NCBI RefSeq assembly: GCF_000231445.1
Contig: NZ_AGFR01000007.1
Coordinates: forward strand, 372,001 to 436,000
Direction of reading: 5' to 3'
Source of the DNA: Commensalibacter intestini A911
Lineage (GTDB): Bacteria; Pseudomonadota; Alphaproteobacteria; Acetobacterales; Acetobacteraceae
Length of the DNA: 64,000 nucleotides
Part shown: positions 36,459-45,788 of the stretch, one piece after another
Layout: each line of letters opens with the position of its first letter
Numbering within the stretch: position 1 is the first letter of the stretch
Notes under the pieces: model-generated
What the model saw: the letters and a program-made list of their open reading frames with translations, nothing else
Database searches by the model: none
Told to the model about the DNA's origin: nothing
Position numbers and translations under genes: made by a program

Positions 36459-37534
36459 TTCTGTTTACTCAACTTTTCTTTTTCTTCTTCAGATATTTTT
36501 GACAATCCAATCGTCGTTGTCCAAGCCCCGTTCGGTGTCAAACAAGACAATTCATGTTGCATAGAAATCATGTATTTCCATAAACCACACGCTGGCGTAT
36601 ATACGGATTCAACCTGGATTTCTTCGCCATATAATAAATCTCTTGTAAAGATAGAACGCACCGTAATGCCATCATTTGCATACGTTGGATACCCAACCAT
36701 CCCTGTCTTATTAGAAAAAACTCTAGTTTTCATTGCTTTACTCTGATCTTCACTAATTGCTGATTTAGCTATTGCTTCATTCAAAGACAAATTCATTGGC
36801 CAAATATAAACAACACCATTTTGTATACTAAATCGAATATGAGCATCACTCGCACATTGTCGAATTTGACTAATCACATCTCCACTATAATTCGAACCAT
36901 TTAACGTTGCTGTGACACTGTAGTTTTTAAAAATAAGATATAATGGATTATCTGATGTCAAAGATAGTTTCTTATTATAATCCTCAATAATAGACTGAAT
37001 AATTGCAGCAGCAGATACTTTCCCCCTAAAAGACAAAGACTTTGCCGCATGTAAATTTAACCCTCCCAAAGCCATTGCTCTGACATGGAATATCACATCT
37101 GGAGAAGAACCATAATCTGTATAAGCAACACTGATCCCTCCTTCAAATATCTTTGTAAAAACTGGTTTTTCTAAACTTCCATAATCCGTACTGGCATAAA
37201 CAATCAACTGGTTACCATAACCTGTATTATTTTTCTGATACTGTCCCAATGTTGTCAGTTTATTTGCCAATGCTTCATCCATATTATAGATAGTACATTC
37301 ACACTCTGGTAAACTTGAACCACCTGTATAACTGATCGAAGCTGTCGCACGAAGATTTTGAACTACCGCTTTTTGCGCTGTATCCTTAGATCCAGTTACG
37401 GCAAAATAAATTGGCTTATTATCCTTATCAACACCTGCGATAAATTCGAATTTTAAATAACGTTTTGTGAAAGATCGATGAAGTATATTTGGTTTAATCA
37501 TAATATACTGTAAACTTGTGCTATCATCTGCCAT
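36455..37534 (-). CDS. baseplate hub protein (gp27/gpD-like)
   Basis: A 359-residue protein between plug and spike genes, matching the hub position in small contractile phages. It begins with strands of the first tail-tube-like domain (TKRYLKFEFIAGVD, SISYTGGSSLPECECTIYNM), and later has RFSIQNGVVYIWPMN and a second barrel near GYPTYANDGITVRSIF. Both its ends overlap or nearly touch neighbours, so it belongs to one operon. Confidence 0.75.
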   Translation of the reverse strand: MADDSTSLQYIMIKPNILHRSFTKRYLKFEFIAGVDKDNKPIYFAVTGSKDTAQKAVVQNLRATASISYTGGSSLPECECTIYNMDEALANKLTTLGQYQKNNTGYGNQLIVYASTDYGSLEKPVFTKIFEGGISVAYTDYGSSPDVIFHVRAMALGGLNLHAAKSLSFRGKVSAAAIIQSIIEDYNKKLSLTSDNPLYLIFKNYSVTATLNGSNYSGDVISQIRQCASDAHIRFSIQNGVVYIWPMNLSLNEAIAKSAISEDQSKAMKTRVFSNKTGMVGYPTYANDGITVRSIFTRDLLYGEEIQVESVYTPACGLWKYMISMQHELSCLTPNGAWTTTIGLSKISEEEKEKLSKQK

Positions 37535-37538
37535 TACA

Positions 37539-37856
37539 TTACATTCCTATGCCATCGTCATCGTCTTCTGCCAAGTAATATAGTAAATATCGTGTACCAA
37601 ATCCTGTATAAACAGGATGATTAAATCCCTCTTGATCTACGAACATGAGGTCCCCTGGAAAATTTAAATATGCAGAACGCACCAAACGTACACGATCTAA
37701 ACATAATATTCCTGTTAATACAGGGTCAATTCCATCATAAATATCCAATAAAACTCCGGCCTCACCTTTATCAAACAAGCGAAAACTATATAATTTTCCG
37801 CCTAAACTAGATGAAAATTCTTGAGCGTCTATAGCATTAAGAGAGATAATTTTCAT
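37539..37856 (-). CDS. baseplate plug protein
   Basis: A 105-residue protein, of the class described as plug in the baseplate of small myophages: FRLFDKGEAGVLLDIYDG, then GILCLDRVRLVRSAYLNFPG and a DQEGFNHPVYTGFGTRYLLYYLAED ending. Four bases before the hub gene. Confidence 0.7.
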   Translation of the reverse strand: MKIISLNAIDAQEFSSSLGGKLYSFRLFDKGEAGVLLDIYDGIDPVLTGILCLDRVRLVRSAYLNFPGDLMFVDQEGFNHPVYTGFGTRYLLYYLAEDDDDGIGM

Positions 37857-37873
37857 GATCGTTATTCTTCTTT

Positions 37874-38554
37874 TTATTGTTTTTTACTTGCTGCTTGTAT
37901 TTGCGTGCCTGTTGCTGTTGATGTTTCTACTTCTCCTTGAGCCAGAGGATCATTATAGGTAGTCTGTGCACCAACCAACTCCACTGAATTATAAGAAAGG
38001 AGTATTTCTTGAAACGTAATCTGATACTGTATCAATTGAGTGCCTTGACTAGCACTACGATTAACCGAGTAACCTATAATTTTAATATTTTTTATTGCAC
38101 GTTCTGAAGTATGTAACTCATAGAGCTCTAAACTTTTTTGTGCTGCCTGCAAAGCTTCTTCAAATTTCTTGCGCTGCTTTTCAGTTCCTGTTGAAACATA
38201 AGTGACCTGTCCTTGGCAAGCTTGCTCAACCAAATTATAAGCCATTGTTTTTCCAGGAATTTGTTTTCCGTCTGCTGTTTTAGCACTTTCTACAGGAGCC
38301 GTCGTGACATTATAATTTTTATTATAATTAAAAGCAGTAACACCACTTTCCACAACAGAGTCACCCCCTAAAAAAGTGAATGTTTTATTAAATATACTGA
38401 TTTCTGTTTTATCTAACGCGACTTCATAAAAAGCATTTCCTTGGGAATCAAAAATACCAAAACGAGAGTTAGAATTAATCAGCTGAGTCAGTGCTTTCCA
38501 CCCCGCACTTTGCGCAGAAGAAGCCAGCACATTCCCCACCCCTATTTTTGCCAT
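37874..38554 (-). CDS. phage baseplate/distal tail (Dit-like) protein
   Basis: A 226-residue structural protein first in the baseplate block after the tape measure. The first 85 residues form a beta-rich domain (FYEVALDKTEISIFNKTFTF) and a long helix (EKQRKKFEEALQAAQKSLEL) precedes a last beta part IKIIGYSVNRSA...QYQITFQEI. The ATG at 38554 has GGAGGG five bases before it and is preferred over 38566, which sits in the hairpin region. Exact name of the family uncertain. Confidence 0.6.
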   Translation of the reverse strand: MAKIGVGNVLASSAQSAGWKALTQLINSNSRFGIFDSQGNAFYEVALDKTEISIFNKTFTFLGGDSVVESGVTAFNYNKNYNVTTAPVESAKTADGKQIPGKTMAYNLVEQACQGQVTYVSTGTEKQRKKFEEALQAAQKSLELYELHTSERAIKNIKIIGYSVNRSASQGTQLIQYQITFQEILLSYNSVELVGAQTTYNDPLAQGEVETSTATGTQIQAASKKQ

Positions 38555-38566
38555 ATGGCCCTCCAT

Positions 38567-38590
38567 AAAAAAAGCACCGATAACGGTGCC
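38567..38590 (-). terminator. rho-independent terminator before the Dit-like gene
   Basis: GCACCG/CGGTGC stem with seven T residues on the minus strand, directly upstream of the start of the Dit-like gene. It separates it from the inserted plus-strand genes and the tape measure gene. Confidence 0.75.
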
Positions 38591-38700
38591 TGCTTACTTA
38601 ATGTATTGTTTGCTAAAAGATGAAAAAATTGAAATTATTTTGTATTTATTAAAAGTATGATAAGTGAACACCAATGACTTTACTTTAAGGGGTTTATATC

Positions 38701-39189
38701 ATGAAAAAGACTTTATTAACCTTAACTATATTTCTTCTTCCCTTGACCGCTCAAGCCAAGGACACACAAAAATATATGCCTCCTGAACTAGTCGATCAAG
38801 CCGTTACCCTATTTGCACCAGATTATTGTCCGCCTAATTCCCAAGGCGGTAGGGTCAGAGGAATTGTAAAATCTATTGCTGAATGTTACCAACAAGTTCC
38901 CATCGAAAACCCCATTATGGATGTTTGTCTGATGGTGGATGGTTACACCATGTCTATAGTAAATACTGAACGAAAAGACAGCCGTGCACATGGAGAATCA
39001 AGACCCTATAAAGAAATTCCTTTTTTAGAAAGAGATGCTTTTACTGAACGTTTTGTAAAAATCACCTCAACCTCACCTCGTTATGAACATGTTGGGAATC
39101 TATATATTTATTTTGATAAAGCAACAAATTTATTTGTCGAACAAATAGCTAAAGAATGTCAAAACCCGAAATACAGTGCTAAACCATAG
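38701..39189 (+). CDS. exported protein of unknown function, copy A of a duplicated pair
   Basis: Opposite in direction to the surrounding phage genes. The 162-residue product has a signal peptide ending in LPLTAQA-K, and a mature part with four cysteines, the motif DYCPPNSQGG, and an ending KECQNPKYSAKP. Strong RBS (AAGGGG). The next gene is a near copy, highly similar over the first 100 residues and diverged in the middle of the last third. No family recognised. It lies between the tape measure and the Dit-like genes as typical moron cargo; exported, so possibly lysogen-modifying. Confidence 0.8.
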   Translation: MKKTLLTLTIFLLPLTAQAKDTQKYMPPELVDQAVTLFAPDYCPPNSQGGRVRGIVKSIAECYQQVPIENPIMDVCLMVDGYTMSIVNTERKDSRAHGESRPYKEIPFLERDAFTERFVKITSTSPRYEHVGNLYIYFDKATNLFVEQIAKECQNPKYSAKP

Positions 39190-39325
39190 TCATTTGGGTT
39201 GCATGTGTACTGGGCACCGATTTCCTGTGTCCAAAAGATGCTTGTTTAACTTTGTTATAAACAATCTCTGCCACACGCATTGGATCCGCATTGGCAGGCC
39301 TTACATTAATCACCGTATGATATTG
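38701..39325. repeat. direct repeat, unit A (exported gene plus 3' end of the tape-measure gene)
   Basis: Near-identical to 39396-40020 with an offset of 695 bases. After the plus-strand gene, bases 39179-39325 match the last 147 bases of the tape-measure gene at 39874-40020, so a fragment of that gene was duplicated with the cargo gene. Confidence 0.85.
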
Positions 39326-39395
39326 TTAATTGTTCATGATGAAATACAATGATAATGATATCTTTATCACTATTCTTCATGCTCAAGGATCAACA

Positions 39396-39884
39396 ATGAA
39401 AAAAATATTCCTTATCCTTACCGTAATAGCTCTTCCCTTGACCGCTCAAGCCAAAGACATACAAAAATACATGCCTCCTGAACTGGTCGATCAAGCCGTT
39501 ACCCTATTTGCACCAGATTATTGTCCACCCAATTCCCAAGGTGGTGGGGTCAGAGGAATTGTAAAATCTATTGCTGAATGTTACCAACAAGTTCCCATCG
39601 AAAACCCCATTATGGATGTTTGTCTGATGGTGGATGGTATTACAATATCCATGAAAAATACTGAACAAAAAAAATATATTGCCTTAGGAAAGGCTTCTCC
39701 ATATGAAGATATCTCTTTTTTAAATAATAATATTTTTATACAACGTTTTACAAAAATTACCGCCACGTCCCCCCGTTATGAACATGTTGGTAATCTTATT
39801 ATATATTTTCAAAAAGCATCCAACTTGTATTTAGAAAAAATGAGCAAAGAATGTCAAAACCCGAAATACAGTGCTAAACCATAG
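39396..39884 (+). CDS. exported protein of unknown function, copy B of a duplicated pair
   Basis: A 162-residue paralogue of the preceding gene, with signal peptide ending LPLTAQA-K, the same DYCPPNSQGG and QVPIENPIMDVCLMVDG segments and an identical C-terminus. The central variable part differs (ITISMKNTEQKKYIALGKAS versus YTMSIVNTERKDSRAHGESR), suggesting diversification. AAGGA lies before the ATG at 39396; a longer frame from 39330 runs through the duplicated fragment. Its stop overlaps the end of the convergent tape-measure gene by 11 bases. Confidence 0.8.
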   Translation: MKKIFLILTVIALPLTAQAKDIQKYMPPELVDQAVTLFAPDYCPPNSQGGGVRGIVKSIAECYQQVPIENPIMDVCLMVDGITISMKNTEQKKYIALGKASPYEDISFLNNNIFIQRFTKITATSPRYEHVGNLIIYFQKASNLYLEKMSKECQNPKYSAKP

Positions 39885-40020
39885 TCATTTGGGTTGCATG
39901 TGTACTGGGCACCGATTTGCTGTGTCCAAAAGATGCTTGTTTAACTTTGTTATAAACAATCTCTGCCACACGCATTGGATCCGCATTGGCAGGCGTTACA
40001 TTAATCACCGTATGATATTG
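39396..40020. repeat. direct repeat, unit B (exported gene plus 3' end of the tape-measure gene)
   Basis: Partner of unit A at 38701-39325. Here the tape-measure end is part of the intact gene, so this is the original arrangement and unit A is the copy (inference). Confidence 0.85.
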
Positions 40021-41958
40021 TTGATTATTAATTTCCTGTGATAATTTAGAAGCCTGCCCAGCATGTTGCATGTCCATTGCTAAATTCCGTGTCCTAAATG
40101 CCCCATTATTCATACCAGACTGATCAAAACGAGGTATCCCTAGTCTGTAACCCGCTTTTACAACCAAACCTGCTATTTCTGGATTAGCACCCCCTAAAAT
40201 AGGATTATAATTTGATGCTTGCTGATTAAGTGCAACATTGCGTTTTTTATTAGCATAATCATTGTTCGCAATTATTTGTTTATTACCAGGCAAAAGCAAA
40301 GGTGTAGGCACATTCCGTAATGAAGGCACATACCTCTTAAGAATTATAATAAATATAGTCTCTAGATCCTCTAGAAGCTTTTTTTGTACAGATGGATCTT
40401 TTAATTTTTTTTCTATATTTGTCGCAGCATCCTTTACCTTAGAAACAGCCTTTTCTGCAGCACCCTTAACAGGCGATGGAATATAATCTGAACCATGCTT
40501 TTTTGCATTAACCGTACTTTTTACAATTGCCCCACCTCTTGTCAACGCGGTCTGTTGCTTTTGTAACCTTTCGACAAAATTGGTTTCATGTTCTGGCGTT
40601 TTTGACACAGCCGCGGTTGCTGCTGCCACCCCAAATTTTGTAATATCCCCCGCCATAGAGCCTTTATTTCCAGTAACTTGTGCAGGATCAGGACCAGAAT
40701 CATCTGAAGAAGACGGTGGCGCAGGAGGACGGTTTTGTTTCACTCTTTTGGGCCCACTCGGTTTCCAATCAGAATTATTCGGATAGAATGCCTCTTTCGC
40801 AGCACCCACCCCCTTATAGGCCTTATAGGCAAATTCCAGCCATTTTGTCCCTTCTGACATCACGGCTGCCCCCCCTTGAATTTTACCAATTTCATCAGGA
40901 TATTTATTTAATGCAGCATTGATTAACCCTGCCACATTACTGACAATTGGTTGTATAAATGGAATGGATATCCCACCACTGACCGACTCATGACTATTTA
41001 TTGCCTGAGTTTTTATATCAACATAATGCTGAGCTGCTGGCATCCCTTGATCTTGTCGATCCGCATTCACCGCCTCCTCTGCTTCAATGGCTTTTGCATT
41101 TGGATCGGTAATCACAGCATAAACTTTAACCGCAATTTTCTCTCCAACAATCGCATCTAAATGCGCCTTAATTAAATCTGGATCAACTTTGTTGGCTTGA
41201 GCACGTTTAATCGCGGCCTCCAGTTGATGTTGACGATCCAAAGCACCATAACGTTTACCATTGGCATCAGATGTTTTATTTAGCTCTCCATTATATCGTG
41301 CAAAAAACTGATAATCTTTATCTTTTGCTACTTTTTCAGGATCCAGTTTTAATGCGGTTGTCAAACCAGATAATTTCTTTTGTAATTCAATAAAATCATC
41401 ATCACTGGTTCCCTTACGTCGATAAATATTTCGCAAGAGAACAATATCTCTTGATTCTTCACCTTCAATTTTTGACAATTGCTTTATATCTGACATTCTG
41501 TCAGATAATTGAAATGCCGTTTTAATCGAAAAAGTTGCGTCAACAAATGTCTTCAAAGAAGATGTAAATCCTGAGATCGCCTCTCTTTGCTCCTTGGTCA
41601 TTCCATCCCACAACTGCACCAAGCGTTCAATACGTTTAGATTGCTCCACATATAAATTTAAAGGATTCAATCCATATTTTTTGACCCCTTGATAAAAACC
41701 TTTTCCTACATCAAATGTATTAAAATCAGGAAGCATTATATTTTGAGACGCCTGAGGCATATTCAATTTATTAGCAGCCATATCTACTAAATTATTATAA
41801 ACAAGACTTATATCTCTATAACGATTTATAAATTTTAAATTAAACATACCATATACACTATCACGAACCCGACTTCTCATTGCTCCAGACAAAGAAGGTA
41901 TTTGATAGTTTGTATCTGTTGGATTGTTTTGTTCTAGAATATTAACCATGTTTTGCAT
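39874..41958 (-). CDS. tail tape measure protein
   Basis: Sets tail length and is ejected with DNA. The 694 residues are largely helical, rich in Ala, Lys and Gln, with long stretches suited to coiled coils, a central Pro/Ser hinge around RPPAPPSSSDDSGPD, and two modest hydrophobic segments. It follows the tail-assembly chaperone. Two ATGs are possible (41958 and 41949); the AAGGA signal is correctly spaced for the second. The stop of the chaperone extension overlaps this start. The gene is short for a tape measure, implying a fairly short tail. Confidence 0.8.
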   Translation of the reverse strand: MQNMVNILEQNNPTDTNYQIPSLSGAMRSRVRDSVYGMFNLKFINRYRDISLVYNNLVDMAANKLNMPQASQNIMLPDFNTFDVGKGFYQGVKKYGLNPLNLYVEQSKRIERLVQLWDGMTKEQREAISGFTSSLKTFVDATFSIKTAFQLSDRMSDIKQLSKIEGEESRDIVLLRNIYRRKGTSDDDFIELQKKLSGLTTALKLDPEKVAKDKDYQFFARYNGELNKTSDANGKRYGALDRQHQLEAAIKRAQANKVDPDLIKAHLDAIVGEKIAVKVYAVITDPNAKAIEAEEAVNADRQDQGMPAAQHYVDIKTQAINSHESVSGGISIPFIQPIVSNVAGLINAALNKYPDEIGKIQGGAAVMSEGTKWLEFAYKAYKGVGAAKEAFYPNNSDWKPSGPKRVKQNRPPAPPSSSDDSGPDPAQVTGNKGSMAGDITKFGVAAATAAVSKTPEHETNFVERLQKQQTALTRGGAIVKSTVNAKKHGSDYIPSPVKGAAEKAVSKVKDAATNIEKKLKDPSVQKKLLEDLETIFIIILKRYVPSLRNVPTPLLLPGNKQIIANNDYANKKRNVALNQQASNYNPILGGANPEIAGLVVKAGYRLGIPRFDQSGMNNGAFRTRNLAMDMQHAGQASKLSQEINNQQYHTVINVTPANADPMRVAEIVYNKVKQASFGHSKSVPSTHATQMTMV

Positions 41959-42108
41959 TCCTTATACTATTCTCTAGCATTACACACTCATTATAATTAT
42001 TTATTAAAACAATCTCTAAAAAGTCATATAAATCCTGAACCCCATAAATAGTTTTCAATTCATTCAATGTCGCAAAACCGGAGCTAACAACTTGTCCTAT
42101 AGCTTGGG
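41942..42108 (-). CDS. tail-assembly chaperone extension, read by -1 frameshift
   Basis: Open frame without its own start that continues from the chaperone gene. Translated from near the chaperone's last codons it gives GQVVSSGFATLNELKTIYGV then QDLYDFLEIVLINNYNE and stops at the TAA inside the tape-measure start. The LYDFLEIVxxNNYN motif is typical of the second half of phage tail-assembly chaperones (the T part of G-T proteins). Two C5A runs (minus strand, 42104-42111 and 42114-42121) lie just before the chaperone stop, where a -1 slip joins the frames. Confidence 0.75.
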
Positions 42109-42684
42109 GGACGTTGGGGGTGTATCGGATGACTGATCTATCTGTGAGTCCATTTGACTGATTAATCGGCTCAAGTGACGCTTGGCGCCGTTGGTAAAAA
42201 AATCAGTGTGAAGTTTAAATGCCTCCCGTTTTAAGCCAAAAATAGTAGAAGCCTCTTCAATATATTGCGTTGGATTATTTAAAACTGGCTCTGTCATTTG
42301 AGTTTGTCCTGGATTTAAATAAATCGAACAACATTGCAGCAAAGGATCACTTACCACACGCAACTCATCATATGGTAACTGGAAAAACATTGATGCAAAA
42401 TATATCGCTAAACTTTCCGTCGCTTGATTAATTGCAGCTTTTCCTTCTTCACGATCTTCCACAACTTCCTCAAGAGATTTGTCTTCGTTCACTTGTTGAA
42501 CATAAGAATAAACAAGCGGTAATAATACTGCTAAATCTTGAGAGGTCGCATTTCGTAAAATCGCATTAATCGCACGTTCTGCCCATTCTTCAGTATCAAA
42601 TGCTGACATTTCCGTAACTTTAAAGAGCTTGCCTTGGTCTCTTCCTTTTTCTTCAATCTTAATATCAATCGAACGACGAGCCAT
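42097..42684 (-). CDS. tail-assembly chaperone, first frame
   Basis: A 195-residue helical protein that would coat the tape measure during tail assembly. It has a short beta start RRSIDIKIEEKGRDQGKLFKVTE-like, EEWAERAINAILRNA, and an acidic middle. A GGAG lies before the ATG. It sits where G/G-T chaperones always lie, between the tube and the tape measure genes. The terminal part DTPPTSPKL overlaps the slip site for the extension at 41942-42108. Confidence 0.8.
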   Translation of the reverse strand: MARRSIDIKIEEKGRDQGKLFKVTEMSAFDTEEWAERAINAILRNATSQDLAVLLPLVYSYVQQVNEDKSLEEVVEDREEGKAAINQATESLAIYFASMFFQLPYDELRVVSDPLLQCCSIYLNPGQTQMTEPVLNNPTQYIEEASTIFGLKREAFKLHTDFFTNGAKRHLSRLISQMDSQIDQSSDTPPTSPKL

Positions 42685-42698
42685 CTATATTTCTCCAA

Positions 42699-42724
42699 TA
42701 AAAAAGGCACCTGTTACAGTGCCT
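42699..42724 (-). terminator. rho-independent terminator after the membrane-protein gene
   Basis: AGGCAC/GTGCCT stem (42705-42724) and a T-run on the minus strand, upstream of the chaperone gene. Confidence 0.75.
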
Positions 42725-42796
42725 GTTAGTGTTTGATTTTAAATTGTTTTCAGTTTATTATTGTTCTAGTTTTGATCTTGAATAGGATTATAATTA

Positions 42797-43021
42797 ATGA
42801 ACGATAAAGCTAGTAATACAAGCAATAGCTCACCTCCACGCAAAGGAAGTGATTTAATGAAAAATGTTAAAAGATCTAATATTGTGAAAGATCCAAGTAT
42901 ACGTGCTGCTGATTCTGCTTACACACATAAAACTACACAAAAAGAAAAATTAAAAACCATTATTACTAAAGAAAGTGGAGTTAAACAAAAAAGAACCCAT
43001 GCTAACTTCATAAAACGTTGA
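42797..43021 (+). CDS. possible small basic protein, convergent with the membrane protein gene
   Basis: 74 residues, very rich in Lys, Ser and Thr (PPRKGSDLMKNVKRSN, KTTQKEKLKTIITKESG), predicted disordered. AGGA lies nine bases before the ATG. The last 103 bases run antisense to the end of the convincing membrane-protein gene on the other strand, so the frame could be a chance shadow. Listed with low confidence. Confidence 0.3.
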   Translation: MNDKASNTSNSSPPRKGSDLMKNVKRSNIVKDPSIRAADSAYTHKTTQKEKLKTIITKESGVKQKRTHANFIKR

Positions 43022-43434
43022 GTTCTTTGATAATATATTATATTTTCTTCGATCGTACAAAAGTGCGCATCTAGTTGCACTTTTAAAGTTTCAATTTGTG
43101 AGTCTTGATAAAAATCATCAAAATATTTTTTACGATAATCCAGCTTTCTCCATTTTTTAGAAAAAAGAACTACTACACAACAAATTGCAGTAAGTATTAA
43201 TAACGTTGATATAACACCTAATGATATACTAAAAATTATATTATGCTTCAAAATACTTGCAGCACAGGCTGTAATACTCGCAACAGATAAAGTTATTACC
43301 CAACTTAATAAAGAAGTTGCTCTTGCCTTGAGAGTTTCTATATCTTTCTCATACCCATCCAAAGTTTCCTTTGTTCTTTGAACAAAAAAATCAATAAACC
43401 AAAGTTCATAATCACTATTATTATCTGTCATCAT
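42919..43434 (-). CDS. membrane protein with SLATT-like helical layout, prophage cargo
   Basis: 171 residues: a long N-terminal helix (about 12-40), a pair of transmembrane helices (about 42-62 and 67-92, rich in Ile, Leu and Val), a soluble helical part with YRKKYFDDFYQDSQIETLKV, and a third hydrophobic helix at the C-terminus. The arrangement of helix, two membrane spans and helix recalls SLATT/S-2TM proteins, which are linked to immune effector systems, but the match is only in layout. Inserted between tube and chaperone, with its own terminator. Confidence 0.6.
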   Translation of the reverse strand: MMTDNNSDYELWFIDFFVQRTKETLDGYEKDIETLKARATSLLSWVITLSVASITACAASILKHNIIFSISLGVISTLLILTAICCVVVLFSKKWRKLDYRKKYFDDFYQDSQIETLKVQLDAHFCTIEENIIYYQRTQRFMKLAWVLFCLTPLSLVIMVFNFSFCVVLCV

Positions 43435-43520
43435 ATTCCTTAGCTGTTTTTTAGAATTTATATCATATCTAACTGAAAAATTGATAGTAAATAGGAAATA
43501 TATCCTATTTACTTAAAATC

Positions 43521-44039
43521 TTATGCTTCTAATGTTTCATCCACAGATTCAAAGCGGAATTTACAAGCAATGGGTTGTAAGATTTTTGCATGCGTTGGAA
43601 TTGATTGCCATTCCAACCAATATCCATTATTCAACGCAAATGTTTTTCCTTGTGAAGGAACAATCATTGTACCGTTAAATTTCATCGTTTCACGTTGAAC
43701 TTGCATAACTTTTGCCAATGCTTGCAAAGTTGCCAATGAATCAGACGCTGCAATAAAGGTAATAGTTAGTTCAACTGTATTCGCAGTTGCTAAGTATCCA
43801 CCATATAAATTGCCTTCCATTGAAGTTGCTGTTTCAACCATCGTTTGATGAGAAAAGCTAAATGGATTATCAGAAGTCATCCCTTCTAGGCTTAGCGGAA
43901 CCCCTACTAAAGGAGAAACAAATCCTGTTGCTGTTGAACCAAGTCCTACTGCATCTGCTGCGGTTGTATTTGTCCATGGATTAGACGCAATTAAAGTTAA
44001 TTTCGTGTTAATTGCGGTAATTGTTCTATTTGCTACCAT
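43521..44039 (-). CDS. tail tube protein
   Basis: 172 residues directly after the sheath gene (one base gap), as in most contractile phages. Contains alternating strands such as NTVELTITFIAASDS and KFNGTMIVPSQGKTFALNNG, and a C-terminal part KILQPIACKFRFESVDETLEA. Position and length decide the call. Confidence 0.7.
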   Translation of the reverse strand: MVANRTITAINTKLTLIASNPWTNTTAADAVGLGSTATGFVSPLVGVPLSLEGMTSDNPFSFSHQTMVETATSMEGNLYGGYLATANTVELTITFIAASDSLATLQALAKVMQVQRETMKFNGTMIVPSQGKTFALNNGYWLEWQSIPTHAKILQPIACKFRFESVDETLEA

Positions 44040-44040
44040 T

Positions 44041-45585
44041 TTACTGAATCTCGATACTGTTCATGTTAATTTGTTGGACGGATTGACCATCGGTATACCA
44101 AAAATTAATTGGTGGAGACCCACGTTGTACGCGAGTTTGTGGTGTAACACGTTCCATATCTACTTTGAGATAGTAACCAACCGTCGTAATATTGTTAATT
44201 TGAGATTGATTTAAACCTGCTTGTTTAAGCTGTTGAACTTGCTCATCAGCGAGAGTAATCCCTGGACGAATAGCACCAAAACTTAAATATTGATCAATTG
44301 CTGGCTTAATTGCTGTGGTGAGAATACCTTTACCATCTGTGTTATAAGGAATTTGTCCCCTGGCAAGTAATGTCATAATAAAATAATATTGAAATTGACG
44401 ACGCATCCAAACTTGACAGAACCAGCTGTCTAACCATACATATTGTCCAGAAATTTTACCTTCATACATAAATGTAAAATTACTTGTAGAAGACGCCCAA
44501 ACACCGTAAAAATTATATCCATTGTCTCTCAAATTATTAGCTTGCTCTTCATCAGTAATATTTGCTTTTAATAAAGAGTTACGTCGGAAAGCTGCTGTAA
44601 AACGACCATCTGATTTCGTCAAATCCCAAGCTGCAGGATATCCTGCAATAAAGGCACAAAGCTCTAAATTATTATAAACAGATACTACACCTTCATAATT
44701 ATTATCTTTGACTACTTTGGCAAAAGCTGTTTTTGAATCTTTTTTATATGCCTCTGGATTTTGATCATTTAAAATAACACAAACATCATCTTGCGTAGAA
44801 TTAGCCCACTTGGCGAACTCTAGCTTTTCATTGATATCTGCATGCCATGTTAAAAATACAGAACAAAAAGAGAGATTTTGTTGGCGCAATCTATCCAATA
44901 ATTTTGTAATGGTAGAAATATCTTCAGAAATGGATGCTTGTGCCCCAGTCTCAGTTGTTAAATATAATGCTTTTGCTAATGCACCAGAAGCACTAATTTT
45001 TATAGCATCTTTTACTGAACCACTCTGTTCATTTTTAGATAGCTCATGGCTAATCACCATAGAACTACTCATCACCGAAAAAGTAACTGATGCAACGGCA
45101 CTACCTGATGTAGATGATGCGTTTTTACTACTTTTCTTTCCAAATAATGCTACATTTATTTTACTTGCAGCACCACTGAAACTGGTTACATCACCTAAAT
45201 CAATAGTTTCAGGCCCGTAAATTGTCTTATCAACGGTTACAGTGATATCACCAGATAAACTACGTAGTTCATCTAATGTCATATTTCCTAAACTTCCACC
45301 GATTAAACTTACAGGAACATTTTTATAATATGGCGCAATATATAATTGTGCTGCAACACGATCAGAGTTCGTAAAGCCAGAAAAATATACACTCGCTAAA
45401 CTATATTCTGTAGATTCATCACCAAAAAGCTTACGAACTTGATCTGCACTCGTAAACGCCGAAATATGACCTGCAGCAAGTCCTGTTGTGTCTGTTAGCA
45501 TTAACCCAAAAAGGTTATTTCCATTATTCCCAACACCTAGTACACTAGGCTTAATATTTACGATATTATTTAAAGGTATAGACAT
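44041..45585 (-). CDS. contractile tail sheath protein (DUF3383)
   Basis: Forms the outer tail cylinder that contracts on infection. The 514-residue protein shows the DUF3383 layout: N-terminus [20 protein letters not shown], then [18 protein letters not shown] and [20 protein letters not shown]; further, a middle domain with [20 protein letters not shown]-like strands, and a C-terminal part with [20 protein letters not shown]. Presence of a sheath defines the phage as myovirus-type. Confidence 0.85.
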   Translation of the reverse strand: MSIPLNNIVNIKPSVLGVGNNGNNLFGLMLTDTTGLAAGHISAFTSADQVRKLFGDESTEYSLASVYFSGFTNSDRVAAQLYIAPYYKNVPVSLIGGSLGNMTLDELRSLSGDITVTVDKTIYGPETIDLGDVTSFSGAASKINVALFGKKSSKNASSTSGSAVASVTFSVMSSSMVISHELSKNEQSGSVKDAIKISASGALAKALYLTTETGAQASISEDISTITKLLDRLRQQNLSFCSVFLTWHADINEKLEFAKWANSTQDDVCVILNDQNPEAYKKDSKTAFAKVVKDNNYEGVVSVYNNLELCAFIAGYPAAWDLTKSDGRFTAAFRRNSLLKANITDEEQANNLRDNGYNFYGVWASSTSNFTFMYEGKISGQYVWLDSWFCQVWMRRQFQYYFIMTLLARGQIPYNTDGKGILTTAIKPAIDQYLSFGAIRPGITLADEQVQQLKQAGLNQSQINNITTVGYYLKVDMERVTPQTRVQRGSPPINFWYTDGQSVQQINMNSIEIQ

Positions 45586-45626
45586 AAAATTCTTAATCCT
45601 TACTTTATTTTGGATTGTTATTTAAA

Positions 45627-45657
45627 TTTAAAAAAGGACATACAAATGGTGTCCTTT
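45627..45657 (-). terminator. hairpin 1 upstream of the sheath gene
   Basis: AAAGGACA/TGTCCTTT stem with a T-run on the minus strand, about 45 bases before the sheath start. Confidence 0.65.
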
Positions 45658-45707
45658 GCTTTTAACAGCTATATTTTTCGCCATTACTAAACGATTATTT
45701 CAATAAA

Positions 45708-45734
45708 AAAGGCACCTTAAATCAAGGTGCCTTT
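45708..45734 (-). terminator. hairpin 2 upstream of the sheath gene
   Basis: Perfect AAAGGCACCTT/AAGGTGCCTTT inverted repeat with a T-run, between the decayed gene at 45789-46130 and the sheath gene. Confidence 0.8.
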
Positions 45735-45788
45735 TATTAATTCATTTTAACCATATTTTAATTAAAAGTCAGACAATGTAACTCTTTT

